DNA from: Henckelia pumila
Taxonomy: Eukaryota; Streptophyta; Magnoliopsida; Lamiales; Gesneriaceae
Direction: 5' to 3'
Assembly (NCBI RefSeq): GCF_033568475.1
Contig: NW_027331831.1
Coordinates: 1,922,001-1,986,000 of the forward strand
Length of the DNA stretch: 64,000 nt
Under the pieces are notes generated by a model that saw nothing but the letters and a program-made list of their open reading frames with translations, had not been told where the DNA came from and did not search any database. Position numbers and translations under genes: made by a program. The number at the start of each line of letters is the position of its first letter. Within the stretch, counting starts at the first letter, position 1. This document shows positions 32,931 through 46,475 of the stretch, piece by piece.

Positions 32931-35762
32931 ATAAGCAACACGACAAAGTTCATGTATAAGCCACGGCTTCGATGCAAACAATACAACAATAGACGTGCCA
33001 AAACAGAGTCGAATCCAAGAATTTGGAAGGGGGTGGTTCGACGAGATTGTGCATTAGCTAGATTTTTTGCGATGAAACTTTACTTTCTAAGACAAATTAA
33101 AACATAAAATGGGACAACAAAGATATATAGATTCAAATATAACTTTAAATCTTGCATACGTTAGCCAAAATTTAAAAATATAACAGGAAAACATGGGTAA
33201 AATGACAATACATTTGTTCAAATTGTATTTGGAGATAGGGTGAACAAAATTGTTTAAATTAACAAGTACTCTCACAGGGGTACGAATAAGAAAGAAGAAA
33301 TATCTAATCTGTTATCCCAGATCCCGTGTTCTCCAGATCTATGTCTCCCATCCCTGTATCTTCCTCCGCTTCACTATCTTCATCTCCACTAATCTCCTCG
33401 TTCTCGCGACCAAGCTTAGCCATATGCTCTGCGAGCAGTTTATCTTCTCGTTCACTCACCTAAATAAAACAAAACGAATTAAACACATGATGGTGGTGGC
33501 CATGATGAATATTCAATCGAGGTGAAAATTTTGAAACCGTAACAGAACATGCAAATGGAAACGATTTTTAGCGACAATCTGATGTGATATGGGAAAGTTG
33601 AAATTCTAATTTTGATAAATATAGTCATCCTCACCGCTCTAGGTGCTTCTTTGACAGTAAGTTTTCCTGAGTGTCGTGCAATCTCTTCTGTGCAAGCTTC
33701 AATGGCCTTGTTAAGTACAGATATACCTTGTTCCTGCAATGCAAAAATGAAACTAATTTTATTGGTGACAGCTTTTTGAATCATCTCAAATATAAAGTTA
33801 AATATAGGGAAATACAGGAATTGATGATAACAAGGCACCTTAACATTCACCAATGGCAAAAGCAAATTTTATGTCATTCGCTGGTGATGTACACCAGTTG
33901 CATTGCTTAACAAACTTTGATGCTTACCATAGGATCGTGAGTATCAATATTGATCCAGAACTCATTGCTGCCCATGCATAAGGCAATATCAGATTATTAA
34001 GCGTAACATGCTTGTCTAGTAATTTACCTTGTCAAGAGTCTGGGTGTTGAGAACATATGCTGGAGGAGCAACAAGTTTAATTTTAACAGGGCAATCCTTG
34101 TTTCCTGCAGCTTCAGCTTTTCGCATCGCGTCCTGAAAAGCATTTGGGAGATATCAGTGGTACATAACACCAAAGAGAGATCCCAGTAATGCTACTAACC
34201 ACGATAATAATAAAGTTTTAAAAAAAAATTAAAAACAAAAAAAAAAGAGTCAGATGATTAATCATGGGAGTGAACCTTTATGTGCAGAACACCATCAAAT
34301 TGAAAGCACTTCATTTCAATATCTGCACGAATTTTTAAAGGCTGTGGTGTCATTCTTCTCCTAATATTTTTAACTAAAGAGTCTTTTACGTCCTCCGATA
34401 AAGCAGGAACAACCTTAGTTATCTGCAGGATTTCCAGATGGAAAATAATCATATACGTTGATCTCGTGAAGAATATGAGATTGAAATGAAAATGTATACT
34501 ACCTCTTGTCCGTTAGGTCCGACTTCTTTTACTTCACGAGTAAGAGAGTCAAGCACGGAATCAGGATCATTGACAACTACTTTAAATGCCTGTAATTTAG
34601 AAATCAGTAAAACGTTTGTTACGGAATTAAATATTAAGTTGGCGCAAATATACAACATATACTATATTGATTGAACTTCTGAGCATCTCACCTCAAATGC
34701 ATGACCATATTTCCTGTATAAAGGCCAGCCCACATGAATATAGAGGTCCTGCAACAAAAAATCATCTAAGCAAAGCTCATAATAGATTGTAAAATTAGTT
34801 CACTAGTCAAATAGTTCATTAATCGGGTAGCGCAACAAGCAGTATTAGCAAATCGTTTTGAGTTAATTAGTCAGTTGGCATAATTGATGCTCACACCTTT
34901 AAAAAGTACAGTGAGACCTTAACAACTCTACAAGTAACCAAAGGTAACCACAATTTAGTTCCATTGACCAATACCGAGCTCAAAATTCACAAAGTTGCAA
35001 TTGGTCCTATTCAACAATAACAAGACAACCATATTCAGATTCAAATACCAAAAGCTATTCCCAGGAGATGTGTTAAACAGAGTGAAGCCTAGATCTAGTA
35101 AGTAGCCTACAAAGCTCTTCTAGAAAAGCTTCAAACTACCCATAACTGCATCCATATAAGTGTTGAATGTTCTCTGACAGTTCCTTGTAGTTTTTTTCTT
35201 CCCTTTCTTCTCTTTCACCATTTTTTTTTACAAGTTTCACTGCATACTTTGCCTATAAATAGCTACTTACACCTATTTCGTTGGGATAAAATTTACAAAT
35301 CACAAGCATGCTGCCAAAGGCAAAATCAAGTTAATTATTTGGAGTCCAGCAACATATCAGTAGAAGTAGCAAACAAACATGAAACAAAAATAGAAAATGC
35401 AAAACACAAACTCCCTAACCGATGTTTATTAGCAAGGAAAATAACAACAAAAAATGATACAAAAACATAGAACATTCCCCAGTGGACTCGTTGCCAGTAT
35501 TTCAAAAGCACTGAGCTAAAATCAATTTAAAGGTGCATCTTTTTATTCAAATAAGAAAACAAAAGAATAGAAATGAAAAGGAAAACTTTGAAATAAAAAT
35601 TTCAACAGATACAATCCAATTTAAAGATAACCTCAAGATCAATCTTCATTGTCTCCGCCACATGTCGCATTATGGAATGGACAAGCTTGCTCTTGTTAAA
35701 TCTCTCCTCGCACGCCTGGATATCCTCTTCAGAAACTCGCCTCTTGCTGAGATCAATGTAAC
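32931..35762. repeat. Segmental duplication, eIF2alpha source copy
   Basis: 2832 bp colinear with 6526-9357 and equal in length. Edges: ggtgcaaaac|ataagcaacac on the left, atcaatgtaac|ccttctcc on the right, the latter inside exon 1. Compensating one- and two-base indels and about a dozen substitutions separate the copies. This copy continues into the intact gene on both sides, so it is the ancestral locus. Confidence 0.95.
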
Positions 35763-36015
35763 CCTTCTCCTTATCAACACGGAGCACCATAACAGGCTCA
35801 ATTCGGCCCACCTTAATGAGGCTGCTGATACTACGAATTCGGCGTCGAGACAGCTCCGAGAACAGAATCATCCCTTCGATGTTGTTGTACTCGAGGAGTG
35901 AAACGTACGCGCCGCTGTCAGCCATGCTCTTCACTTGTATCATCACCGCCATGTCGACCTCCGGGTACTTCGCCTCGTACATCCGGCATTCCAGGTTCAC
36001 CCCGTTCGTCGCCAT
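33304..36015 (-). CDS. eIF2alpha: Translation initiation factor eIF2 alpha subunit
   Basis: Complete seven-exon gene: 36015-35632, 34748-34692, 34589-34503, 34422-34276, 34132-34028, 33733-33635 and 33459-33304, all with GT-AG borders. The exons add up to 344 codons, the same length as the Arabidopsis protein. The product is the regulatory subunit of the eIF2 complex that brings Met-tRNA to the 40S ribosome in the cytosol. The S1 domain (about 12-88) holds [20 protein letters not shown], and [11 protein letters not shown] carries the serine phosphorylated by GCN2-type kinases. Then come [11 protein letters not shown], the helical domain with [20 protein letters not shown], and the C-terminal domain ending in an acidic tail ([20 protein letters not shown]). 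Start context is [20 protein letters not shown], as in other plants. The 5' neighbour region 36016-36138 is a G/C-rich leader. Confidence 0.95.
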
Positions 36016-36964
36016 AGATTCGGATTGATTTCAATCGGGTCGGTCAGCAGGGAATTGGGGATTCTGGGACACTTGCGATTTAGGGTTTCCGTGGCTCTGG
36101 GTTTTTCGCGGGGGTGGGAGAGGAGAGGAGTCAGATAGATTGCGAAAAAGAATACATTTGATACGATAAAATTTCGTTTTATACATTATTTAAATAATAA
36201 TAATAATAATAAGTAATAATAATATTCCGAAAAAAAATGTCGACTTCATCTTAATATATACATACATATTATCTCAAAAAAAATATATACATACATATTA
36301 ATATAATTTTATCTGTTAATGACATTTTTTCTTTTTTTATCTGATAATGACTTAATGTCAAATAGGGAAATTTATTCCATTACTATTTTGAAATACAATG
36401 AAATTTTTAATGAAATTGATATCTACAACATCACAAATTTTTTTTGGAAAGTTCGAAATTTTTTAATAGGAATTGTGTTCTTATGACCGATCAATGTTTT
36501 TATGAGTATGCAAAACTAGTTGATATGCGAAAACTTCATTACATATCGATGTCAACGATGATAACTTTATTGTTTGGTTACGGACTGTCAAATGATATTG
36601 TAGAAAGAATCTTGAAATATTAATTTTTTATTTCACTAAATATATATTTTTATTTAAACACAAAATAATTTTTCTCAATTAAAAGAAATTAAAATTACAC
36701 ATAATTAAAATTTAAAAGTTTTTATGCAATTTTTTTTAAAATAAATTAAAATGATTTTTCTATTTTTAAAAAAATTGAAGTCAAAATAATATTGGTCGGT
36801 GATCTATAACAACCAAATCATCTCATCCACTATTTTATATTTAATTCAAAAATATTTTATTATTAATTTTATTTTTAAATAATTTTAAAATTATTTTTAA
36901 TAATTTAAAACGATATCTGATCGTTTGATCTATCAACTAACTATTTTTTTAATTTTTTTTAAAA

Positions 36965-37140
36965 AAAGAACACTCGGTGGACTTAATGGCGCGGACGATC
37001 TCCGCGCACGAGGCCCACCGCTTTCTCGCACACAGATAATGTGTTATCCGCGTGTGATTCTCGCCCCTTGGAGGGGCGAGAGAGGAACTGGGCCGAGGTG
37101 TTGGGCTTCCTCGCACAACATCCTCGGTAGTTGAACATGG
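36965..37140. other. G+C-rich island with short palindromes
   Basis: About 175 bp with high G+C inside AT-rich spacer. It contains perfect or near-perfect palindromes such as tctcgccccttggaggggcg (continuing aga) and cgcggacgatctccgcg. No open reading frame of interest. Could be the end of a transposon or a small GC-rich insertion. Confidence 0.5.
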
Positions 37141-37871
37141 CTTTAAATAGGTTGAATTCTATCTCTCTACCTCAAATCTTTGACCAATCGACGACCGTCC
37201 AAAAAATTAATCAAGGGATAGTTACATTTTTTTTTAAAATTAATGTCATGAATAGAAAATTTCATGGATAAAATAAATAAATAAATTTTTGATTTTACAT
37301 GTTTCATATATTTTTGGTAATGTCTGGGCTAAAATTCATTTAGATTTTAACGTGTGAATACAAAATCAATGAACATTTGATTCATGTGAGATAGAGTAAC
37401 TTCGGAGTCCATCTTTTAAAAAAATAAAATAAAAATCCATCTGTTTTGGGCTAATGCAAGCCTGCAGGCCCATAAATTAGCTTCAACCAACGGCCAACCA
37501 ACCAATCTCATCTGGGATAATGTATTTGGTGATAATGATATTTATCTCTATTATTCAAAGGGGCATATTCTTACTTAAGGAGTTTGTCTATACTGCAAGT
37601 CTCCACCTACCTACAGTTATTTTCTTCATCTTGCCCAAACCTTGGTAAAACACAATTAATGAGATCTTAGTTTAGGATAATACCAAAATCATGGATTCAA
37701 ATATCCATCTCTTAACACATGGATATTATTAATATAATATAATCGATATAAAGAATCATTGAACACTATTTAGAGTTATACTATTAAGATAAATTGAACA
37801 CTATTCTGAGTTATACTATTAAGGGCCGATGGGCTCATTGGATACAAGGACCAACAAAGCCGACAAATTAA

Positions 37872-38060
37872 GCATCTATACTATATATAAAGTAAAAGTA
37901 TTTTAGTAGTTTTTTAGTGTGCTTACTTTTAATTAAAACTATCAACTTGCGAAAAATAAAGATAAAAAATAAAATCAAATACTTACAAAAATAAATTTAT
38001 ATTATATACACACAAAACAAAATATCTATAATCTATACTATTATATAAAAGATTAGGGCC
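37872..38060 (+). mobile_element. Possible Helitron 5' ends (two)
   Basis: TCTATACTATATATAAAG at about 37873 and TCTATACTATTATATAAAAG at about 38035, each preceded by A, match the typical start of plant Helitrons. No convincing CTAG end with a hairpin was found downstream, so these may be nested remnants. Confidence 0.3.
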
Positions 38061-39655
38061 TTTGAATAACTGTTTTTTGTGTCATGACACACCAAAAATA
38101 TCTTTCAATTTTACCCTTTTATGGTTTTATCCACATTTTTCTCCACTTTTTATCTTCTACCTTTTTTATATAGTAGTATATTAAATTTATATCATATTTC
38201 CAATAACTAATTTTCAAATACTAAATAATATATTATTTCATAAATAAACCATTATAAAATATCATATATTATATCTACACGCAACTACGTATGTTTTTGT
38301 CTCTAGTATATATATAAATTAAGAGCATCTTAATGATCTTTTGGTATGCTCATTTTTAATTATTTTTTCAAAAAAATAATAAAAAACCAATAATTATCGA
38401 CTTGCAAAAAAATAAATAAATAAAATCAAATACTTAAAAAAATAAATCTATATTATTAATTAAGGGAGAGTCGATCCCATTTGAAAACTTTTTTTGGTGA
38501 ATCTTTTTTTTGTTTTGTTTCAAAAATACCCTTAGCACTCTACTTTCAACTTTTTAACCAGTTATCACTTTGCTTATAAATATTATGCAGTTACCGATTT
38601 CATTTTCCTAAATTAATAAACTTGTTTTTTATCTTCTCAAGAAAAAAAAATTTATTCTCCATTTTTTTCACGAGCAGCGATTTTTTATGTACACGCATTG
38701 TGTGTATCACTGTCGCTTTATATTATATACACACAAAACATAATATTTATATTATACATGACGTTATACACACAATGTGTATGCGCTGCGACTAATAATA
38801 TTGGTTAAACATAACCTTTTTTATTGTTTTTGGGAAAGTTAGACATAAACTTCTTTGTTTCGAAAATAGTTTTTTTTTAATTAACTTGGCTATTTTAAAA
38901 AATAAAAATTGTTTCATTTTTTTTCCAAATATTGGTTTTGGTACAGTAATTTTTAGTTTTCGTTTATTTTGGTCCAATTATTGACGTAATACCGAAAAAT
39001 GCTGATGTGGCTTCGAAAAATGATCATATGACATCGTAAAAAACTGACATGTCAAGTTGTCATGTCAACAATTGGATCAAAATAGTCAAAAATTAAAAGT
39101 TAGTATACAAAAACCAGATTTCGAAAAGAAAAATTTACCAAATCCATAAGATAGACTAGTTAATGTTTTTTTTGCCCTTAATACAAAAAAACATAACTTT
39201 TCATTTCATATATTCTGGGACAATTATATTTTTGTTTTTATATATGTGTTTTTTTATTCTTTCGATAATATATAATGTCAAATTTCAATTTTAGTCTTTT
39301 TTTTTTTTTTTATGAATTTATACTTTTTCATCGTAATTCTATTTGTAGAGTTGATGGGGGTAATGCAACATGATCAACACTCAGGTACAAAATGAGTAAA
39401 ATTATAAAAAAATCTGAAGACGATGGAATATTGAGACTAAAATTTGATATCAAGATTTTGAAAAAACAAATATTTAAAACCAAAGAAACATTATTATGGA
39501 TCAAATTTGCAAAAACACAAGGTCAAGACATGATGAGATTCCCGAACATAGGCCATTTATTGTTGGCTAAGGAGAACCAGAAATCTCTTAACCTCGGGAT
39601 AATAATCATCCATGAAATTAGTGGTGGACACATGCAAATCAGGGGGGCTAATTGC

Positions 39656-40314
39656 TAGGGACATGCATTAAACGGTTCAAATCGAAAAAATTGACCAGAT
39701 CGTAAATTTTGTTTTTTTTTTGTTCAGTTTAAATGGTTTTTCGGTCGGTTCTGGTTTTGATTTTTGATAATTTTGGTTTTACGGTCCGGTTTACGGTTTT
39801 GAATTTTAAAAAACCGAAAAAACCGAACCGACCATTTAAATATAAAAAATAATAAAAATAATCAATATATGTTATTTTCATTAGGTTTACAGATTTGCCT
39901 CCTCCCTTCTTTACTTTTCACCGTTAATCTCTAACTTGGTAACCGTCAATCGTTATATTTTTTATTATTTTATTTTGATATCTGTAAGATAAATAACAAA
40001 TTGGTCACAAAAATCATAGCTATGCCTATTTTTATTACTTAATTTTGATGTTTTAAGATAATCAAAAACTTGTTTTGAACACTTTTTTTTTATTATATTT
40101 ATTTTAAATAATTTAACATACAACTTCATTTATAAGTCAAATTGTTACTCAAGCCGTAATAACCGACCGTAATAATCGAAATCGTAATAAAAATAACCGA
40201 ACCAAACCGAAATAAAATGGTTTGGTTTAGGATTAGGAATTTGAAAAACCGTAAACCGAAACACCAAACCTAAATTTGTTAAAATCAAACCGAACCGACC
40301 ATTGCACACCCCTA
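39656..40314. mobile_element. hAT-type MITE
   Basis: Starts TAGGGACATGCATTAAACGG and ends ccgaccattgcacaccccta, giving imperfect inverted repeats (TAGGGACATGCA versus TAGGGGTGTGCA). Flanked by 8-bp repeats ctaattgc (39648-39655) and ctaatcgc (40315-40322), one mismatch, as for hAT elements. Length 659 bp. Subterminal runs of CGGTT/AACCG motifs are characteristic of this type. No transposase. Confidence 0.8.
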
Positions 40315-40454
40315 CTAATCGCCCTTTTTTTTCCCAGATGTTTTCTTCTGAAAAAATAAAAAATTTCAACTTTAGCTAAATGACCATAATCATGCAAGCG
40401 AAACCCTCGAAAATTACAGAAATGCTTAGCTAAAAGTGTTGTGCTCATGTAATC

Positions 40455-41389
40455 ATGTTGATTGTTGAGAAGAAGAGGAATGCTTTTAAGACACCAATCA
40501 AAGTATCATTGGTTATGCTGATGCTGGATATTTATCTAATCCACATAAGACACGTTCCCAAATCGAATATGTATTTATTCGTGGAGGCACCGCAATTTCT
40601 TGGCGTTCACAGAAACAAACACTCGTAACAACTTCATCAAATTACGCCGAGATTATTGCATTACATGAAGCAAGTCGTGAATGTGTGTGGTTAAAATCAA
40701 TGACACAACATATCCAAACTTCTTGTGGATTATCAGTAGACAAGAAGCCTGTGACGTTGTATGAAGACAATGCTGCATGTATTTCTCAAATGAAAGAAGG
40801 ATACATCAAAAGTGACAGAACCAAACATATCCCCCCAAAGTTCTTTGCCTACACTCAAGAGCTTGAGAAGAATAAAGATATTGATATCTGTTACATTCAA
40901 TCAAGTGATAACTCATCAGATCTCTTCACAAAGGCACTTCCCACGACGATATTCAGAAAACATATATACAACATTGGGATGCGCAATCTACGGAATATGT
41001 GAAGAATCACTCATATTAACATGAGAGAGAGTTTACGTGGCTGCACTCTTTTTTCCTTGCTATGGTTTTTATCCCACTGGGTTTTTCTTAGTCAGCATAA
41101 AATACGTAATAGAGACAATCATCATATGACGATCATCATCACAAGGGGGAGTGTTGAAAATATATTATATTATATTAGAATTGTTGAAAATTGAGTTGTA
41201 TTATTTTGAAAATTAGTGTGTGATGATGTAGATGATGATGATTTAATTTTTGGACTAATCTCCCATTGAGATCTATAAATAGGTCTCTCCATTTGTGTAG
41301 AAAAACACAATTTGAGAGAATAAATTTAAAGTGTGGAGTTTGAGAATATTTTGAGTTTTTGAATTTTATAAATTTTACTTTTCACAACA
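40455..41389 (+). mobile_element. Copia element, 3' part (RNase H and LTR), plus orientation
   Basis: A broken element part: a reverse-transcriptase-associated RNase H region (about 40500-41000) with YEDNAACISQMKEGYIKSDR and SSDLFTKALPTT, a purine-rich tract caagggggag at 41142-41151, and a 238-bp LTR at 41152-41389 (TGTTGAAAAT ... TTTTCACAACA). It belongs to the same family as the minus-strand part at 41525-46713. Confidence 0.85.
41152..41389 (+). repeat. Copia LTR, 238 bp (plus)
   Basis: Inverted with respect to the LTR at 46476-46713, same length, about five differences by eye (near 2 percent). If the two came in together this suggests an age around one million years, using usual plant substitution rates. 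Confidence 0.85.
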
Positions 41390-44300
41390 TAAGTCAATTT
41401 CTCAAACATTAAGACTCGTGATATAATCATCACATCGAGAACTCATGATATACTTGTCGTTTCATAAAAAATTATAAGTGATGATTGTGATATAAAATTC
41501 AAATATTTTAAATTAAATATATGTTTAAATATCATACGTGACTCCTAGATAACGAAATATATGTTTAATTCCGTTCCAGTGCCTCTTTGTTGGATATGAA
41601 CTGAATCTTGCCAATAAATTTACAGCAAAAGATATATCAGGTCTAGTGCAATTTGCAAGATACATAAGGGCACTAATGACACTTAGATATGGTACTTCTG
41701 GACCAAGAATAACTTCATCATCCTCACATGGACGGAATGGATCCTTTTCTATGTTTAATAATCTTACAACCATTGGAGTACTTAATGGATTTGATTTATC
41801 CATATTAAAACGTTTAAGGATCTTTTCTGTATAATTTGTCTGGTGAACAAAAATTCCACATTCTTTTTGTTCGATTTGCAAACCCAGACAGTACTTGGTT
41901 TTTCCAAGATCCTTCATTTCAAATTCTTCTTTCAAGTACATCATAACTTCTTGAATTTCTTTATTCGTTCCAATGATGTTTAAATCATCAACATATACAG
42001 CAATGATTACACATCCGGATATTGTTTTCTTGATGAAAACACAAGGGCATATTGAATCATTTACATATCCCTTTTTCATCAAGTGATCACTTAGCCGATT
42101 ATACCACATTCGGCCTGATTGCTTCAACCCATATAATGATCTTTGCAATTTTACAGAATAAAATTCTCTGGGTTTTGAACTTTGTGCTTCAGGCATCTTA
42201 AATCCTTCAGGGATTTTCATGTATATATCACTATCAAGTGATCCGTATAAGTAAGCTGTAACAACATCCATAAGACACATTTCCAAATTTTCAGACACTG
42301 CCAAACTAATCAAATATCGAAACGTAATTGCATCCATAACAGGAGAATACGTTTCTTCATAATCAATTCCAGGCCTTTGAGAAAAACCTTGTGCAACAAG
42401 TCTAGCTTTATATCTGACTATTTCATTTTTCTCATTTCGCTTTCGAATAAAAACCCATTTGTATCCAACAGGTTTTACACCTTCAGGTGTGAGGATTATA
42501 GGTCCAAAAACATTACGTTTATTCAGCGAATCTAATTCAACCTGGATGGCATCTTTCCATTTGGCCCAATCATGACGAGTTTTACATTCACCAAAATTGG
42601 TTCATGATCCTCATTTTCATTTATGATGTCACAAGCCACATTATAAGAAAATATCTCATCAATATCTTCTATGTCTTTTCGGTTCCATATTTTTCCAGTA
42701 TTAATATAATTGATAGAGATTTCACGATTCTCGTCAATTTGTGGTTCTGACAGAACATTTTCATCATCAGGTGTTTCTTCTGGAACACCATTTTCTATTT
42801 TATGATCATCGTGCTTCTCTATGCCTTTTCTTTTCCGAGAATTTTTATCCTTGGAACCGACTGGCCTTCCACGCTTCAGGCGTTTAATGACATCATGAGT
42901 GTCTTCAATCCGTTTCTTTGGAATTTCAATTCGAGCTGGGGCATTTATAGCATGTATATATGATTTTGTCACCCCTTTTGTGCCTGCAAATGCATCTGGC
43001 ATTTGATTTGTTATTCTTTGCAAATGTACAATTTGCTGTACATCTTTTTCACATTATTTGGTCCTTGGATCCAAATGTAACAATGATGATACATACCATG
43101 AGATTTCTTTTTCGATGTGTTTCTTTTCTCCCCCTAACACTGGGAATATTTCTTCATTAAAATGACAATCAGCAAAGTGTGCTGTAAACACATCGCCTGT
43201 CTGAGGCTCAAGATATCGAATGATTGATGGACTATCATAACCGATATAAATATCGATTTTTCTTTGAGGACCTATTTTTGATCGTTGAGGTGGTGCAATA
43301 GGCACATACACCATACATCCAAAAATTCTCAGATGAGAAATATTTGGTTCTTTATCAAATGCAAGCTGCAATGGGGAGAATTTATGATATGCACTTGGTC
43401 TGATGCGAATTAATGCCGCAGCATGTAAAATTGCATGTCCCCATATAGAAATAGGGAGTTTTGTTCTCATAATCATTGGTCTAGCAATCAGTTGTAGACG
43501 TTTAATCAATGATTCAGCTAATCCATTCTGTGTATGAACATGAACAACATGATGTTCAACAGTAATTCCCATTGACATACAATAGTCATTGAAAGTTTGG
43601 GAAGTAAATTCTCCAGCATTATCAAGTCTTATTTTCTTGATTGTATAATCGGAAAATTGATTCCGCAATTTTATTATTTGAGCCATTAATATTGCAAATG
43701 CCACATTTCGAGTTGACAATAAGCATACATGTGACCATCTGCTAGAGGCATCGATCAATACCATAAAGTATCGAAATGGTCCACATGGTGGATGAATTGG
43801 CCCACAAATATCACCCTGAATACGTTCAAGAAATATGGGTGATTCAGTTTGGATTTTAGCTGGTGATGGTCTTATAATAAGTTTTCCAAGTGAACATGCT
43901 TTACATTGAAACTTATTATTCTGAAAGATCTTTTGGTCTTTCAATGGATGACCATGTGTATTTTCAATAATTATTTGCATCATTGTTGAACCAGGATGTC
44001 CCAATCGATCATGCCAATTTGTTAATATTGATGAATTATCCATCACCATATTTGATTCAATTGGACTTATATGTGTATAATGCAATCCAGTAGGGAGCAT
44101 TGGTAATTTATCAACTACAAATTTCTTTCCTGACTTAAATGTGGTAAGACACATATATTTCTGATTTTCATCAGTCATTGTCTCAGTATCATACCCATGA
44201 GAATATATGTCATTAAAACTCAACAAATTTCTTTTCGATCGTGGTGAATATAAAGCATCATTTATCAAAAAATTTGTACCATTAGGTAACAAAAATTTCG

Positions 44301-46035
44301 CTTTACCAAAACCTTCAATCAAGTCTACAGGACCTGATATTGTATTCACCATTGTTTTTGTTGGTTTTAGTTTCAAGAAATATCTTTCATCTCGCAGAAT
44401 AATGTGCGTTGTACCACTATCCGGTATGCAAATTTCCATGATATTATTTCCATGTTTGCTCATAGCATTTTCCATATCAAACTTCACAAAAATGTAATAA
44501 AGAAAAATTAAGTACAATACAAATGTAAAATATAACATGCTTTATAATACAAAAATGCATAAAAAATACAAATTTATTACAATCTAGTCCCACCAATCTT
44601 TTAATCAATGTCTTCGAAATCATTCAAAAAATCTGCAGCACTGAAACTAGTTGAACCAATTAAATGGTCACTATTTTCAACAAAATTGGTCGCTTTTCCT
44701 TTCCCCTTTATCGATTCTTTATAGAGCTTACAAAGGTGCTCGGGGGCTCGACAAGTTCGTGACCAATGTCCCGGAGTGCCACATCTATAACAAACACTCT
44801 CGGTTCTTTTTGAGTGATTTTCATTTTCACTCATGTTTTCATGCTGCCTTTTTAGTGGGTGGTGTGTGACGATCTTTTGAGATGAGTTACTGAAATAACT
44901 ATCTCGATTATTTTCATATCCACGACCACGGTCATTTCTACGTCCACGTCCACGACCTCGTCCACGACCAAAATCTGGTCTATTCCTTTGATTTTGGTTT
45001 TCATTTTTCATTACGACATTTGCTTCAGGAAATGCCGTTGATCCAGTGGGTCGGGATTGATGATTTCTTACTAACAATTCGTTGTTCTTTTCCGCCACAA
45101 GAAGACATGCGATTAGTTCGGAATATCTCGAAAATTCACGCACTCTATACTGTTGTTGTAGAGTTATATTCGATGCGTGAAAAGTGGAAAATGTTTTATC
45201 AAGCATTTCCATCTCTGTGACTTCAAGTCCACAGAATTTTAATTGTGAGACTATTCGATACATCGCAGAATTATAATCACTGACTTTTTTAAAGTCTTGG
45301 AATCTCAACGTATTCCATTCATCACGGGCGGTCGGGAGTATCACTTCCCTTATATGCTCAAATCTTTCTTTCAGCCCTTTTCATAAAGTCATTGGGTCTT
45401 TTTCTGTGAGATACTCACATTTCAACCCTTCATCAAGATGTCGGCGCAAGAAAATCATAGTTTTTGTTTTATCTTGTGAGGTTGATATATTATTTTCTTT
45501 AATGCTTTCACTTAGACCCAATGACTCAAGATGCATCTCAACATCAAGAGTCCATGGCATATAATTTTTTCCAGTGATATCGAGTGCAACGAATTCAAGC
45601 TTTGCCAAGTTTGACATGGTGGTACTAAAAAAATAACAATGCATTTTATTAGTTAATTTCCATTAATATGACAATACAAAATAATGGATAAACGATGAGT
45701 ACAAGTAAGTGTACAAATAGAGAAAAAGCATGTGGTGGAAAATCGCTGGTGAGTACAAAACTCGTGAGCATGATGATCATAATCGTTATGAAAAATATCC
45801 TTAGAAAAGCCAAAAACTCCATCTTCTTCTTTTTCGAAAAAAAAAACCGAGGAGAAAATGTTTTGAGATGAAGAATGAATTTTGGTGTGATTGAAAATGA
45901 GTTTGAGTAAAAATATTTATAGGCCAAAAACTAGTCGTTTGTGACCGTTGGGGGTAAAGAAAAATCGAGTATGTGTTGAATAAAAATTTGTGATAATGAT
46001 ACAATGCATATAATGATAATCATAATTAAATAATT

Positions 46036-46235
46036 ATGTATATCATATCACATTATTATAAGATCGGTGTCGTAGACAGTTTTTTATATAATATTGTGAA
46101 ATTATACCAATATAGTTAGTATAAAGTCAGGTATAGTATATCATATCACATTATTATAAGATCGGTGTCATAGACAACCTTTTATATAATAACATGACAT
46201 TATACAAATATGATTATAATGTTTAAAAACCTTAT
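46036..46235. repeat. About 100-bp tandem duplication in the Copia leader
   Basis: The unit tatatcatatcacattatta with agatcggtgtcgtagacag occurs at about 46039-46135 and again at about 46138-46235, between the LTR/primer site and gag. Confidence 0.8.
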
Positions 46236-46475
46236 AAGCTTTTATACTTGTCGTATCCCTTACCGGAAGTGTGGGATATCGTCTTAACATCCTCCCAGGA
46301 TTTATAACAAGTTTTTTAAAAAATTCATAACATGATATTATATATTGATATATACACAATAAAAATATATAAACAGTAAAATAAAAATTCTTACTTGTTG
46401 AATATTTTTGACTTCTTCTTGTATTTTGGAGCGTCGGAAATTATAGAGAACCTTCGAGCGATCGTGCTGATAACG

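Larger units (their letters stand above)
36016..39655. other. Intergenic, AT-rich, eIF2alpha 5' leader and repeats
   Basis: 36016-36140 is the likely 5'UTR and promoter-proximal part of eIF2alpha. The rest is AT-rich with short composition-driven frames. A G+C-rich island is at 36965-37140 and Helitron-like starts near 37872 and 38034, both listed separately. About 39170-39650 is degenerate AT-rich repeat-like DNA. Confidence 0.5.

Noticed and set aside
33928-33960. Possible small extra exon of eIF2alpha ([11 protein letters not shown])
   Set aside because: The other seven exons alone give exactly 344 codons and join TLDK directly to EQGIS as in known plant proteins; including this piece would add residues absent from the family.
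46036-46235. Second LTR or promoter repeat of a separate element
   Set aside because: The two units lie between the LTR/primer site and gag of the same Copia element, so they are an internal leader duplication.
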